Positions 25,889-35,086 of a stretch of 45,835 nt of DNA are shown in pieces. The notes under the pieces were generated by a model that worked only from the letters and a program-made list of their open reading frames with translations, had not been told where the DNA came from and made no database searches. The DNA comes from Deltaproteobacteria bacterium (GTDB taxonomy: Bacteria > Myxococcota_A > Polyangia > JAAYKL01). A program made the position numbers and the translations under genes. Position 1 is the first letter of the stretch, and every line of letters begins with the position of its first letter. The DNA lies in NCBI GenBank assembly GCA_016936575.1, contig JAFGXQ010000038.1, positions 1 through 45,835 of the forward strand, given 5' to 3'.

Positions 25889-27046
25889 ATGAGACTCCCA
25901 TCCTGCATTTTCAGTTTCGCTATTCCATTGCTGATAGCCTCTGTCAGCTTTGGAAACACCGCCGATGTCCAGGAACAGACTTCGGACAACCAGCTGACCG
26001 CCGCGCCCGAAACCGACGCACCCGGCAGCGAAATGACTGAACGCGGCGTTGATATTCGCGGTGTGTACATGCCGGTGGGCAAGGTGAAAACCTGGTCGGT
26101 GAAAAAAATGCTTCAGGAGTTGCAGGATACCCGTGCCAACGCGGTCATCATTGATGTGAAAGACGACATGGGTCGAGTGACCTTCACTCAATCCCTCGAA
26201 ATGGCCCAGGGCGGACCCCACGGCTACCAGCACAAAATGAAGAAACTGGTTACCACCTTGCAGGAAAACAATATTTACGTCATCGGCCGACTGGTTTGTT
26301 TCAAAGACCATTGGTTCGCCACCGAGTACGGCAGCGAGGCCATGCGAGATGCTCGTGACGGAAAAAAATGGAAAGACCGCCACGGCCTTCGCTGGGTCGA
26401 CCCCCACTCGCAGGTGATGCGCGATTATATTGTCTCCATCGCCGCCGCCACCGAAGCGTTCGGGTTCGATGAAGTGCAGCTCGACTACGTTCGCTTTCCG
26501 GTGGAGCCAGACGCGCGATTTGCCCGTTATCCCCGCAAAAAAGGCGATATACAGCGCTATGAAGCCATTGCCGAACTGCTCAAACAGGTTGACGCCGCCA
26601 TTACCGTTCCCCTCTCCATCGATGTATTCGGTTTAACCGCGTACCACCCCGAAGAGAGCGAAGCCCTGGGGCAATACCTCGAATACCTGGCCCCCCACAT
26701 TGATGCCATATCCCCCATGGTGTACCTGGCCAACTGGCCCGAAAAATATTGGGCCGATCCCAAGCCCGAACGTACCCATGCGGTAATTCTCGGCGCCTGT
26801 AAAAAAATCAGGGAGCGCCTGGGCGATAATATCATCGTACGACCACTGCTGCAGGGCTTCAGCTGGCGCGCCGAGAACTGGGGGTACGGTTTTATTGTGA
26901 ACCAAATTGAAGCTGCAGAACTGGGCGGTTCACAGGGGTACCTGTTCTGGAACGCGGCCGGCCGATACGGAAAAGTCAAGTCCGTGTGGACCGACATGGA
27001 TGAAGAACAGCAAGAAGAAAACGAAGCCGTTGTCTCCCGCCGATAG
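25889..27046 (+). CDS. Exported DUF4015-type putative glycoside hydrolase
   Basis: A 385-residue protein from ATG 25889, giving a clean signal peptide (MRLPSC ... SVSFG); an in-frame ATG at 25841 would give a double hydrophobic leader. Neither start has a clear ribosome-binding site. The mature part has the (beta/alpha)8-type pattern of the DUF4015 putative glycosidase family: RGVYMPVGKVKTW, IIDVKDDMGRV, IGRLVCFKD, FDEVQLDYVRFP (Asp and Glu positioned like catalytic acids), SIDVFGL, and ISPMVYLANWP. Substrate unknown. The CE4 deacetylase 46-94 bases upstream on the same strand suggests a shared role in envelope or exogenous glycan processing, which is inference. Confidence 0.82.
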   Translation: MRLPSCIFSFAIPLLIASVSFGNTADVQEQTSDNQLTAAPETDAPGSEMTERGVDIRGVYMPVGKVKTWSVKKMLQELQDTRANAVIIDVKDDMGRVTFTQSLEMAQGGPHGYQHKMKKLVTTLQENNIYVIGRLVCFKDHWFATEYGSEAMRDARDGKKWKDRHGLRWVDPHSQVMRDYIVSIAAATEAFGFDEVQLDYVRFPVEPDARFARYPRKKGDIQRYEAIAELLKQVDAAITVPLSIDVFGLTAYHPEESEALGQYLEYLAPHIDAISPMVYLANWPEKYWADPKPERTHAVILGACKKIRERLGDNIIVRPLLQGFSWRAENWGYGFIVNQIEAAELGGSQGYLFWNAAGRYGKVKSVWTDMDEEQQEENEAVVSRR

Positions 27047-27139
27047 GAGTGGATGGCTGCTGCCGCAAGCTCCAACCAACGCGAAAGAAATCTCGATAAA
27101 ATGGGTATGCTACGGTGATCGCATCAATGAAAAAACGGT

Positions 27140-27601
27140 CTACTGCTCTTTATTTTGTTGCGGTTCTTCTTCGGGGGGCGGCCATTTCTGCTCTTCAGGA
27201 TCTGTCACCATACCGAGTTTGGGAATTCCCGACTTTTTCACGATAGCCATCACCTGCACCACAAACCCGTAGGGAATGTCTTTATCGGCTTTCAGGTAAA
27301 GCTCCCCTTCCCGCTGCAGTCGTTCGTTGGCCCCCAGTGCCTCTTCGAGCTTGGCATGAGGAATCTGGGTTTCCCCCAAAAACACGCGTCGCTCTTTATC
27401 GATGGTCATCACCAGTTTGGATTCATCGACTTCCATCGGTTTGGCTTCGGCTTTGGGCAAATCGAGCTCCACGCCTTTGTCATCCATCATCGGCGCGGTG
27501 ATCATGAAAATGATGAGCAGCACCAGCATCACATCCACCAGGGGCGTGATGTTAATTTCGCTCATTGGGGCGTTTGGGCCGCCGCCTGCTGACATTCCCA
27601 T
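27140..27601 (-). CDS. ExbD/TolR-family biopolymer transport protein
   Basis: A 153-residue protein with one N-terminal membrane helix (about 20-40) holding the conserved channel Asp in [18 protein letters not shown], followed by a periplasmic domain. With its ExbB/TolQ-type partner it couples proton flow to energising an outer-membrane system. Its C-terminal tail is unusually rich in Pro and Glu. It starts 12 bases after exbB stops, so the two form an operon. No TonB or TolA gene is next to them, so the energised target is unknown. Confidence 0.92.
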   Translation of the reverse strand: MGMSAGGGPNAPMSEINITPLVDVMLVLLIIFMITAPMMDDKGVELDLPKAEAKPMEVDESKLVMTIDKERRVFLGETQIPHAKLEEALGANERLQREGELYLKADKDIPYGFVVQVMAIVKKSGIPKLGMVTDPEEQKWPPPEEEPQQNKEQ

Positions 27602-27613
27602 GGGGATCTCCCT

Positions 27614-28375
27614 TTATTTAAAGAAGTGACGCTTCACTATGTTGATGAAGTCACTGGAAAAATTTTCCATCTCTGACGACAACACGCGAATCCGCCGCAA
27701 GAAATAGTTGTATGCAATTACCGACGGAATCGCCGCGAGCAGTCCGATAGCCGTTGCAATCAGCGCCTCGGAAATACCCTGAGACACCACATCCATTCCC
27801 GCCGAACCGCTGGCGTTGATCTGCATAAACGAAATCATAATACCAATCACGGTACCGAATAATCCCACAAACGGTGCCGTGGAACCGATGGTGGCCAGAA
27901 ACGGAACCATACTCTCCAGATAAGTAATCTCCGCGGTCATGGCTCGGCGCAGAGAACGCTCCACATTGCCGATGGCGCCCGCACTGGTTTCGTCTTTCTG
28001 TCGAGGTTCGCCGTTCTCCTGAGATTTTTCTGAACTCTTCAATTTGGAGAGTTCAATGTACCCGGCTTTAAACAGTTTAGAGATGGGACTGCGCTCAAAT
28101 TGATCGGCCGCCTGATAAATTTCGTCCAGCCGTTTCGACGCCCAGAACACGTTCAGAAACCGCCCGGTCTGGTGATGCGCCCGCTTGATTTGAATGTATT
28201 TGTACAACACGATGAACACACAAATCAGAATAAACAGGACCAATAATCCAATAACTCCCTTTACGATTGGCGACGCTTCAATAATCAGTTTGAGCATCTG
28301 CTCCAGACTGCCGGCGGTGTCGCCGGCCTGCCCCATAACGCCGCTGACCAGATTGGTATGAATGGTTTCGTTCAT
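27614..28375 (-). CDS. ExbB/TolQ/MotA-family proton channel protein
   Basis: A 253-residue inner-membrane protein. TM1 is at about 36-60, a cytosolic loop carries a Lys/Glu/Gln-rich insert (about 105-135), and TM2 and TM3 are at about 150-180 and 200-225. The family signature is present as [22 protein letters not shown], with Thr in the helix that lines the channel. It pairs with the ExbD downstream. Its start is 153 bases after the hybrid kinase stop, so it probably has its own promoter. Whether it serves TonB, Tol-Pal or a gliding-type system cannot be told here. Confidence 0.92.
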   Translation of the reverse strand: MNETIHTNLVSGVMGQAGDTAGSLEQMLKLIIEASPIVKGVIGLLVLFILICVFIVLYKYIQIKRAHHQTGRFLNVFWASKRLDEIYQAADQFERSPISKLFKAGYIELSKLKSSEKSQENGEPRQKDETSAGAIGNVERSLRRAMTAEITYLESMVPFLATIGSTAPFVGLFGTVIGIMISFMQINASGSAGMDVVSQGISEALIATAIGLLAAIPSVIAYNYFLRRIRVLSSEMENFSSDFINIVKRHFFK

Positions 28376-28528
28376 GCTGTTTTCTGCTTCCTTTCAAGAA
28401 CCCCGGCAGCCTTCGCCGCCAATCGTGAGTAGGATATACGGACGTTCAGTGGTTTCGCAACTTTTTTTCCCGATTTTCTTAACTTACAGGATAGCTGTTT
28501 TATTTCGCGGAAAGGAGAAAAAAGAGAG

Positions 28529-30769
28529 TCACATCGCGCTGTCCAACACCTCGCGAATGGTTTTACTCAATTCTCTGGCCTCAAGCGGCTTATGCAGAAA
28601 TGCGTTCACGCCGCCTGCGCTCAACTCCTCCTGAGAGATGGCATCACCGTACCCGGAAACAATAATCACCGGTACATCGGGACGAATCTTACGGAGCGCC
28701 TCCGCCAGTTCCGTGCCGGTAATTCTGGGCATGCTGTAATCGGTGATCACCAGACTGAACCTGTCAGGCGCCTGTTTGAAAAGCTCCAAAGCCTCATAGC
28801 CGCCCTCCGCGGTGCTGATTTTGTATCCCAGCTGCGACATCATGCGTTTGCCCATGCGAAGAATCTGCGGTTTGTCGTCCACCCATAAAATTTCTTCGTC
28901 CCAGGCGGCGATTCCCACATCGGATGGTCTGGGCGGCGGCGCACTGGAGCGCGCTTCCTCATCGTCGAACACCGGCAGATACACTGAAAACGTGGTTCCC
29001 TCGCCCTCCCTGCTGGTCACGGTGATTTCGCCTTCGTGATTGTGGACAATCACCTGAACCGACGACAACCCCAGGCCGGTGCCTTCATCGCGCGCTTTGG
29101 TGGTGAAAAACGGATCGAAGATATGCGGCAGATTCTTTTTTGCGATACCCACGCCGCTGTCACTCAATGTCAGACAAACGTACGCCCCGGGTCTCAATGC
29201 GGAAACATCGGCTTCCCTCGATTCACCGATCTGTCTGTTTTTCAGCGTGATGGTCAGTTTTCCGCTGGCCATTCCTTTCATGGCCTGACAGGCATTGGTG
29301 TACAGATTCATTATCACCTGACTCAGTTGGGTGGGCGCGCCGTTCACGTGGGGGTTGACGGTTTCGGTTCGGGTCACCACCTGAATATGTTCAGGCGTCG
29401 ACACCTGCGCCAGCTTCACCGTTTCGTCAATAAGTGACGTCATATTGACCACTTTGTAGTCGGCCTTATTCTCTTTGCGCGCCAGCGTCATGATCTGATG
29501 CACCATGTCTTTCCCGCGATTGGCCGCCAAAATCACTTCGTGCAAATCCTGACGGATGGGGTCCGCCTCGGGTAAATCCATCAGTGCGGCCTTGCTGAAC
29601 CCCAAAATCGCCGCCAGGCTGTTGTTGAAATCATGTGCGATACCACCGGCCAGCGTACCGATGGTTTCCATTCGCTGCGCACGCCGCAACTGAATTGTGC
29701 GCTTTTCAATCTCCCGCTCCAGTTCATCATGGGATTGACGCAGCACCTTCTCGGCGTCTTTTTGAGACGTAATATCCTGCACCATCAAAATGGTACCAAG
29801 GACCTGGCTTCCATGAATCACCCGAGATGCCGACAACACGTACGTACGCCTTTCGCCGCGCAGAGACATCTCCACTTCGCGGCCCACATATTCGCCGGAT
29901 ACATCATTCCCGACAAAAAGCTCCGAAGAATGATACCCGAGAATCCCCTCTCCCAGCAGCAATCCCGCTTCCCGGTTGGCACGAATCACAATATCGTCCG
30001 GGGCCAGCAGTAGAATCCCCACCTTCACGCCTTCGTAAATTTCTTCGGCCACCTCGTGGGGGGAAATCGCCAGGAACCGATACTTCACGATGGCATAGAA
30101 CACCAGCACCATGAAAACCGCCGTAGCGGCGGCGCCATATCTTGGAACATACATGATTCCCAAAAAGTTGGGTAAAATCACATTCACCAGTGCGATTACC
30201 GCCGCCGACACCACCGTTCCCTGCAAAATCAATGTGATAATCTTCCGTTGGGTGTCATCATCGGTGGTAAACCGTTTTTTCACCAACACGATTACACCGA
30301 ACGTGGTGAAAATCGCGGTATTGGCGCTGGTCAGCGTGTGATTGAACACATTGCAAGCCGGGGCGGTTCCCCAATCAAAATGCATCACACCGACAAACAC
30401 CTTGTCGGTAAACCCGGTGAACGCGTACCCGATCAACGCGGTGCCAATTCCCAGCCCCACCAACCAGTCTCGTTTTTTTCCGGCCAGGGCATAAGCGAAT
30501 TCGAGATACAACACCCCACTGAAAATCCAAAATAAAGAACTCCAGCGCCACACTTCAGTTTCATAGCCGTGCGATATGGGCAGATACAACAAAAACTCAA
30601 ACCCCAGCCAGCCGGCGGAATTCAATGTGAACAGCAAAAATGTGCGGTTCACCCGATTGTTGTTGTGTTTGGCATACACGTATGCGCCCACGAAATTGTT
30701 GAGCAGAAACGCCACAATCGGGAAAATAACCGCAAATTTTCCGGTAAACAGAAACATTCGTCTTTCCAT
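28529..30769 (-). CDS. Hybrid sensor histidine kinase with 7-TM N-terminal region
   Basis: A 746-residue inner-membrane protein. About seven hydrophobic helices (about 8-235) resemble the histidine-kinase 7TM sensor module. A PAS-like region (about 245-340) follows, then HisKA with the phospho-acceptor His in LAGGIAHDFNNSLAAILGF, HATPase with DPFFTTK and GTGLGLSSV, and a C-terminal receiver with the phospho-acceptor Asp in VITDYSMP and the Lys in LHKPL. This layout supports internal phosphotransfer to the receiver. It starts 55 bases after the stop of the upstream membrane protein and so may be co-transcribed with it. The signal and the output are unknown. Confidence 0.92.
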   Translation of the reverse strand: MERRMFLFTGKFAVIFPIVAFLLNNFVGAYVYAKHNNNRVNRTFLLFTLNSAGWLGFEFLLYLPISHGYETEVWRWSSLFWIFSGVLYLEFAYALAGKKRDWLVGLGIGTALIGYAFTGFTDKVFVGVMHFDWGTAPACNVFNHTLTSANTAIFTTFGVIVLVKKRFTTDDDTQRKIITLILQGTVVSAAVIALVNVILPNFLGIMYVPRYGAAATAVFMVLVFYAIVKYRFLAISPHEVAEEIYEGVKVGILLLAPDDIVIRANREAGLLLGEGILGYHSSELFVGNDVSGEYVGREVEMSLRGERRTYVLSASRVIHGSQVLGTILMVQDITSQKDAEKVLRQSHDELEREIEKRTIQLRRAQRMETIGTLAGGIAHDFNNSLAAILGFSKAALMDLPEADPIRQDLHEVILAANRGKDMVHQIMTLARKENKADYKVVNMTSLIDETVKLAQVSTPEHIQVVTRTETVNPHVNGAPTQLSQVIMNLYTNACQAMKGMASGKLTITLKNRQIGESREADVSALRPGAYVCLTLSDSGVGIAKKNLPHIFDPFFTTKARDEGTGLGLSSVQVIVHNHEGEITVTSREGEGTTFSVYLPVFDDEEARSSAPPPRPSDVGIAAWDEEILWVDDKPQILRMGKRMMSQLGYKISTAEGGYEALELFKQAPDRFSLVITDYSMPRITGTELAEALRKIRPDVPVIIVSGYGDAISQEELSAGGVNAFLHKPLEARELSKTIREVLDSAM

Positions 30770-30824
30770 TCAACGCCGGTTGAAACAAAAATGCAACACC
30801 GGTCTACGAAATAATAGTGACCGA

Positions 30825-32609
30825 TTACCGCAGAAAATCAAATACATTCACGCTTATTTTTATCTGGTCCCCTCTATCGGGTACAGAAACCGGAAGATAC
30901 TCGCGGCCGGCCCACTGCCAACAGGAGATGGACGGATCGTTGAGCGATTTCGAGAAGGTGGCACGTATTCGGGTAGGGTTTCCGTCTCGATTCACGTTGA
31001 GCACCTGAAACCTTACCCCCGCTCGTACCACCGCATCTCCCACCGCAAACAAATCATCGGCCCGACGCACCAACTGGTCGGTCCAGACACCCAACTGGCC
31101 GTCCGGCACTTCGAAGATCAGGCTCTGCTCGGTTTCACGAATCAGCGTCATTTCGGCGTTGCCGTTGTACAGCGCCACCGTGTGCGCGGGAATACTTTTT
31201 CCCAACGCGTGACGCCATAGGGGTATGAACGCCGATGAAAACATGTCGGGCGCCGCAACCACCACGACCGTTTGCTCTCCCACCGAATCAGGCAGCGACA
31301 GCGTGGCCGCGTCGCTCATTTTTCCGAGGAATTGAGGCACCTCCGCCTTGATGGGAGTGGACAGGGGGCTGATTGCGCCGTGAATCACCAGCCAATAGAC
31401 GCCGAACCCCTGTACCCGACGCTTTGAAAGCACTGAGGTGGGTACCGATATCGAAGCCGGTACCGGGGCCGTTGAAAACAGCAATGGCTCAATGAACAAC
31501 GCGATGACACCGAAAATACCGATGCCCGCAATGATCAGCAATCGGTCATGCGCGAAGGTCGCACAAGCCGGAATCAGGCTGATGACCGTACCGACCATAA
31601 AAAAGCGGGCAGACGCACTATTCTTCACCAGTGGACGCAGAACCCAGAAGTACACCCCCAGCGCGCCGACCGAAAAGAGCGTGAGCACCCACAAATATTG
31701 GGGAAGGATAATCGATCCCTCCGCACCGGGCCAACCGAACCCGGAATTGAGCAGAATGGGAAGCCGCGTCAGCACTGCATGCAGAAATTCGCCGGGATTG
31801 TGCAATGGATCAATATACAAATCCGACCCCCAGACCCCATATCCCATCGCCGTATACGCACCACGCCACACCACCACAATGATTCCGTACGGCAACAGGC
31901 GAACCGCCTTCTGGCGCCTGTTCCCGGTTTCTAAAAACAGTACGTGGGCAAACAGGAATCCACTGATGCTCAGAGCGAATTCCCCACAAAGCAGCGCGGT
32001 TGCAAAAGTCAACGGCGCCAGCCATACCCCCGGTCGCCACCCCTCCTGTTGACGTTGAATATGAAAAAGCAGGGCCAGAAAGGCGAATGTGGCGGCAATC
32101 AGCGCATTGCGGTTGGCCACCCAGGTGGCTGGAAAAATATGCGCATCATCGAGAATATATAACCCCGCGGCCAGCGCCGCCGACGCTCTAGACGGCAGCA
32201 ATCGCTGAAACAGAACGAACGCGACGGCGCACATCATCACAAACCAGATCATGCTGTGAAGATGCGCCATCAGCGCGGAATCCGGCCACAGCACATAGTC
32301 AAGATAAAGGGTGAGCGAGCTCAACGGACGAAAAAATGTCGCCTGGTAGTTATCGGACCCCCACCAGGGGCTGAATCCCATTTCCTGGACGGCATTCACA
32401 AAGCTGTCGTCACTGGGAATCAACCGATACGCGTCCCACGACGCCGCCTTCACCCAGGGCAACGCATCACTGCCCGACAACATCAGTCGTTGCACATGGT
32501 CGTCGAGCAGCCACCCGTTATTAAGGGAACCCACCATAAGCAGCGAAGCTGCCGCAATACCCCCCATCGGAAAAAATCGGTGTTCAAGCAATGATCGCAG
32601 TTTTTTCAT
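30825..32609 (-). CDS. Polytopic membrane protein, glycosyltransferase-like topology
   Basis: A 594-residue protein with roughly ten hydrophobic helices in the first 425 residues and a soluble C-terminal domain of about 170 residues. An acidic LLDDH motif in the first extracytoplasmic loop (about 33-37) and FFRPLSSLTLYLDY further on recall membrane glycosyltransferases of the PMT/GT39/GT83 type, in which an early acidic loop is catalytic. The match is topological and motif-level only; it could be another lipid-linked sugar enzyme or an uncharacterised membrane protein. It precedes the hybrid kinase on the same strand. Confidence 0.65.
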   Translation of the reverse strand: MKKLRSLLEHRFFPMGGIAAASLLMVGSLNNGWLLDDHVQRLMLSGSDALPWVKAASWDAYRLIPSDDSFVNAVQEMGFSPWWGSDNYQATFFRPLSSLTLYLDYVLWPDSALMAHLHSMIWFVMMCAVAFVLFQRLLPSRASAALAAGLYILDDAHIFPATWVANRNALIAATFAFLALLFHIQRQQEGWRPGVWLAPLTFATALLCGEFALSISGFLFAHVLFLETGNRRQKAVRLLPYGIIVVVWRGAYTAMGYGVWGSDLYIDPLHNPGEFLHAVLTRLPILLNSGFGWPGAEGSIILPQYLWVLTLFSVGALGVYFWVLRPLVKNSASARFFMVGTVISLIPACATFAHDRLLIIAGIGIFGVIALFIEPLLFSTAPVPASISVPTSVLSKRRVQGFGVYWLVIHGAISPLSTPIKAEVPQFLGKMSDAATLSLPDSVGEQTVVVVAAPDMFSSAFIPLWRHALGKSIPAHTVALYNGNAEMTLIRETEQSLIFEVPDGQLGVWTDQLVRRADDLFAVGDAVVRAGVRFQVLNVNRDGNPTRIRATFSKSLNDPSISCWQWAGREYLPVSVPDRGDQIKISVNVFDFLR

Positions 32610-32753
32610 ACTCTTAATAAAAGCACGACTTCACCGTCTCGTCGACCTCAACCCTGTCCAACCGTCAACGAACAGAGCACAAACATTATTTCCGCATCCG
32701 CCCAATCTGTCGTGAAACCGGTGACTACCCGGGTCGAAAAGCGGTGGCGATTA

Positions 32754-34358
32754 TTACTGTAGAGAAGTGACTGCTGCCCGTTCGATGGCGAGGCCCCGCT
32801 TGTGGCGGTTGAAAAACTCGGTGAACCCTTTTACGTCGGCAGGATTCGGCGCAACGGGTTTACCGATACTCTTTGCGATTCGTTCATCGAGGTAGTCGGG
32901 AAGAGACTGTTTCTCGTCGGTGCGACGCATAAAGGCCGCGAGTACGGCCATTCCCCAAGCCCCCCCTTCACCGGCGGTCGCCGGAATACTGACCGGCACA
33001 TTCAACGCGGCGGCCATCATGCGCTGGCCCGTGTCGCCCCCTTTGAAAAATCCCCCGTGGCCGCGAATTTCGTCAATTGCCACGCCCTCTTCGTGAGTGA
33101 GAACATCCATACCGGTGCGCATGGCGCAGAGCGACGCGTAGTACATGGCGCGCACAAAGTTTTCCAGTGTGAACCGGCTGTTCTGATTTCGAACGAACAA
33201 CGGTCGTCCCTCATTGAAACCGGTGACATGCTCGCCCGAAACGTAATTGATGGACAGCAGTCCACCGGCATCCGGTTCCCCTTGTACCGCCAGGGGCAGC
33301 AGTTTGCCGTACAACTCCTCAGGCGTTGCGTCGATTCCAAGCGCCGCTGCCACCTGCCCGAAAAGGGCAACCCATACATCCAAATCAGAGGACCCATTGT
33401 TGGAATGGGCCATGGCGACCGGGCTGCCGTCCGGTGTCACCACAATATCCAGTCCATCGTGAACCCGCGACAGACTTCTCTCCAGAACGATCATCGCGAA
33501 AACCGACGTGCCGGCTGATACATTCCCGGAACGGGGCCGAACCGCATTGGTGGCGACCATTCCCGTACCCGCATCTCCCTCGGGCGGACAGAGCGGAATG
33601 CCGGGCTGCAGTCGGCCTGTGGGATCAAGACGTTTTGCACCTTCGACCGTGAGCGTTCCGGCCGACTGACCGGCGCACAGGACTTCGGGCAGAATATCCC
33701 GAAGTTTCCAGTTCACGCCGCGTTTCTCTGCAAGTGCATCAAAACGTTTCATCCGCTCCCCATCCCAATCCCCTGTGCCGGGGTCAATCGGAAACATCCC
33801 GGATGCTTCCCCCACCCCCATCTTGTGCTCTCCAGTGAGCTTCCAGTGAACATACCCGGCCAGGGTGGTCAGCTTGGCAATTTGCGATACGTGCGGCTGC
33901 CCGTCGAGCACGGACTGATACAGATGCGCAATACTCCAGCGCTGGGGTACGGCAAAATCCAGCAACGGGCTGAGCTCGGCACAGGCCGGGCCGGTAATAT
34001 TGTTGCGCCAGGTCCGAAACGGAACCAGCAGTTTTCCATCACTGTCCAATGCCATGTAGCCGTGCATCATTCCGCTGAACCCCATGGCCGCAACGGTGTG
34101 CAGCTCAAGTGCATACCGAGCGCGCACATCCTCGACGAGTGACGTGTAACAGGCAGCAAGGCCCTTCCAGATGGCGTCCTCATCGTAAGTCCAGATGCCG
34201 TCCTTCAGCTGGTTCTCCCATGCGAATGCACCCGATGCCAAGGGCGTCGTGTCCGGCGCAATGAGCGCCGCCTTGATGCGCGTGGAGCCGAACTCTATCC
34301 CGAGGAACGCGCCGCCCGATTGAATAATATCTTTCACGTTATTCTGTTGCTGGTTCAC
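32754..34358 (-). CDS. araB: FGGY carbohydrate kinase, probable L-ribulokinase
   Basis: A 534-residue FGGY-family kinase. The N-terminal phosphate-binding motif is GIEFGSTRIKAALI; later motifs include GFSGMMHGYM and the ATP-site SAGTSVFAM and GGFFKGGDTGQRMMAAAL. In this operon its job should be to phosphorylate L-ribulose to L-ribulose 5-phosphate. It is shorter than the E. coli AraB (about 566) and looks more like the kinases paired with araA and araD in Bacteroides-type operons, so the symbol rests on context as well as family. Start GTG 34358 has AGGAGGG four bases upstream. It is the last gene of the operon. Confidence 0.85.
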   Translation of the reverse strand: MNQQQNNVKDIIQSGGAFLGIEFGSTRIKAALIAPDTTPLASGAFAWENQLKDGIWTYDEDAIWKGLAACYTSLVEDVRARYALELHTVAAMGFSGMMHGYMALDSDGKLLVPFRTWRNNITGPACAELSPLLDFAVPQRWSIAHLYQSVLDGQPHVSQIAKLTTLAGYVHWKLTGEHKMGVGEASGMFPIDPGTGDWDGERMKRFDALAEKRGVNWKLRDILPEVLCAGQSAGTLTVEGAKRLDPTGRLQPGIPLCPPEGDAGTGMVATNAVRPRSGNVSAGTSVFAMIVLERSLSRVHDGLDIVVTPDGSPVAMAHSNNGSSDLDVWVALFGQVAAALGIDATPEELYGKLLPLAVQGEPDAGGLLSINYVSGEHVTGFNEGRPLFVRNQNSRFTLENFVRAMYYASLCAMRTGMDVLTHEEGVAIDEIRGHGGFFKGGDTGQRMMAAALNVPVSIPATAGEGGAWGMAVLAAFMRRTDEKQSLPDYLDERIAKSIGKPVAPNPADVKGFTEFFNRHKRGLAIERAAVTSLQ

Positions 34359-34385
34359 TGAACCCTCCTGCCGCTGAGGCCTGTG

Positions 34386-35084
34386 TTACTTTTGTCCGTA
34401 ATAGGCATTCTTTCCGTGCTTGCGCTCGAAGTGCTTATTGATCAGTCGTTCGGGCAGCCTTGCAGCGGTCGGGTCGAGCGTATGGGTAACAAACGCCATC
34501 TGCGCCAATTCTTCGAGGACCGCAGCGTTGTACACCGCTTTTTCAGGCGTCTCTCCCCAGGTAAACGGACCGTGCCCCGCCACCAACACCATGGGCACAT
34601 GAAGGGGATTGCGGTCACCGAAGCACGCCAGTATCTGATTTCCGGTTTCAACCTCGTAGTCCCGCTCCACCGCTTCATCAGACATGACCGCAGTGCAGGG
34701 AACATCCTCAGCCAGGTGATCCGCATGGGTCGTTCCGTAAATGGGAACCGGACGTCTGCTCTGCGCCCACCCGGTGGCGTAGGTTGAGTGGGTATGGACC
34801 ACTCCCCCGATACCATCCCAGGCCCGGTACAGCACCAGGTGCGTTGGGGTATCCGACGAAGGCCGAAGCGTTCCCTCCACGATTTTTCCCGAAAGGTCCA
34901 GCACCACCATATCGTCAACGGTAAGCCGGTCGTAATCCACCCCGCTGGGCTTGATTGCGATAACGCCGCGTTTCGCATCGAGAGCAGAAACATTGCCGAA
35001 GGTATATATCGCCAAATTGCGCTTCGGAATTTCAAGATTGGCAATCCAGGCCCGCTCCTTGAGCTCTTGATACGGAGACGGCAT
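34386..35084 (-). CDS. araD: L-ribulose-5-phosphate 4-epimerase
   Basis: A 232-residue class II aldolase-like zinc enzyme converting L-ribulose 5-phosphate to D-xylulose 5-phosphate. The zinc-binding histidines are seen as HTH (His97, His99) in GVVHTHSTYA and His171 in VAGHGPF; the catalytic Asp122 lies in THADHL. The length and N-terminal NVSALD motif match the family. It starts 2 bases after the araA stop, so the two are coupled, and it ends 27 bases before araB. Its product feeds the non-oxidative pentose-phosphate pathway. Confidence 0.95.
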   Translation of the reverse strand: MPSPYQELKERAWIANLEIPKRNLAIYTFGNVSALDAKRGVIAIKPSGVDYDRLTVDDMVVLDLSGKIVEGTLRPSSDTPTHLVLYRAWDGIGGVVHTHSTYATGWAQSRRPVPIYGTTHADHLAEDVPCTAVMSDEAVERDYEVETGNQILACFGDRNPLHVPMVLVAGHGPFTWGETPEKAVYNAAVLEELAQMAFVTHTLDPTAARLPERLINKHFERKHGKNAYYGQK

Positions 35085-35086
35085 AT

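Noticed and set aside
32610..32753. Terminator for the araB operon
   Set aside because: Only a short ACCCGGGT palindrome without loop or T-run was found.
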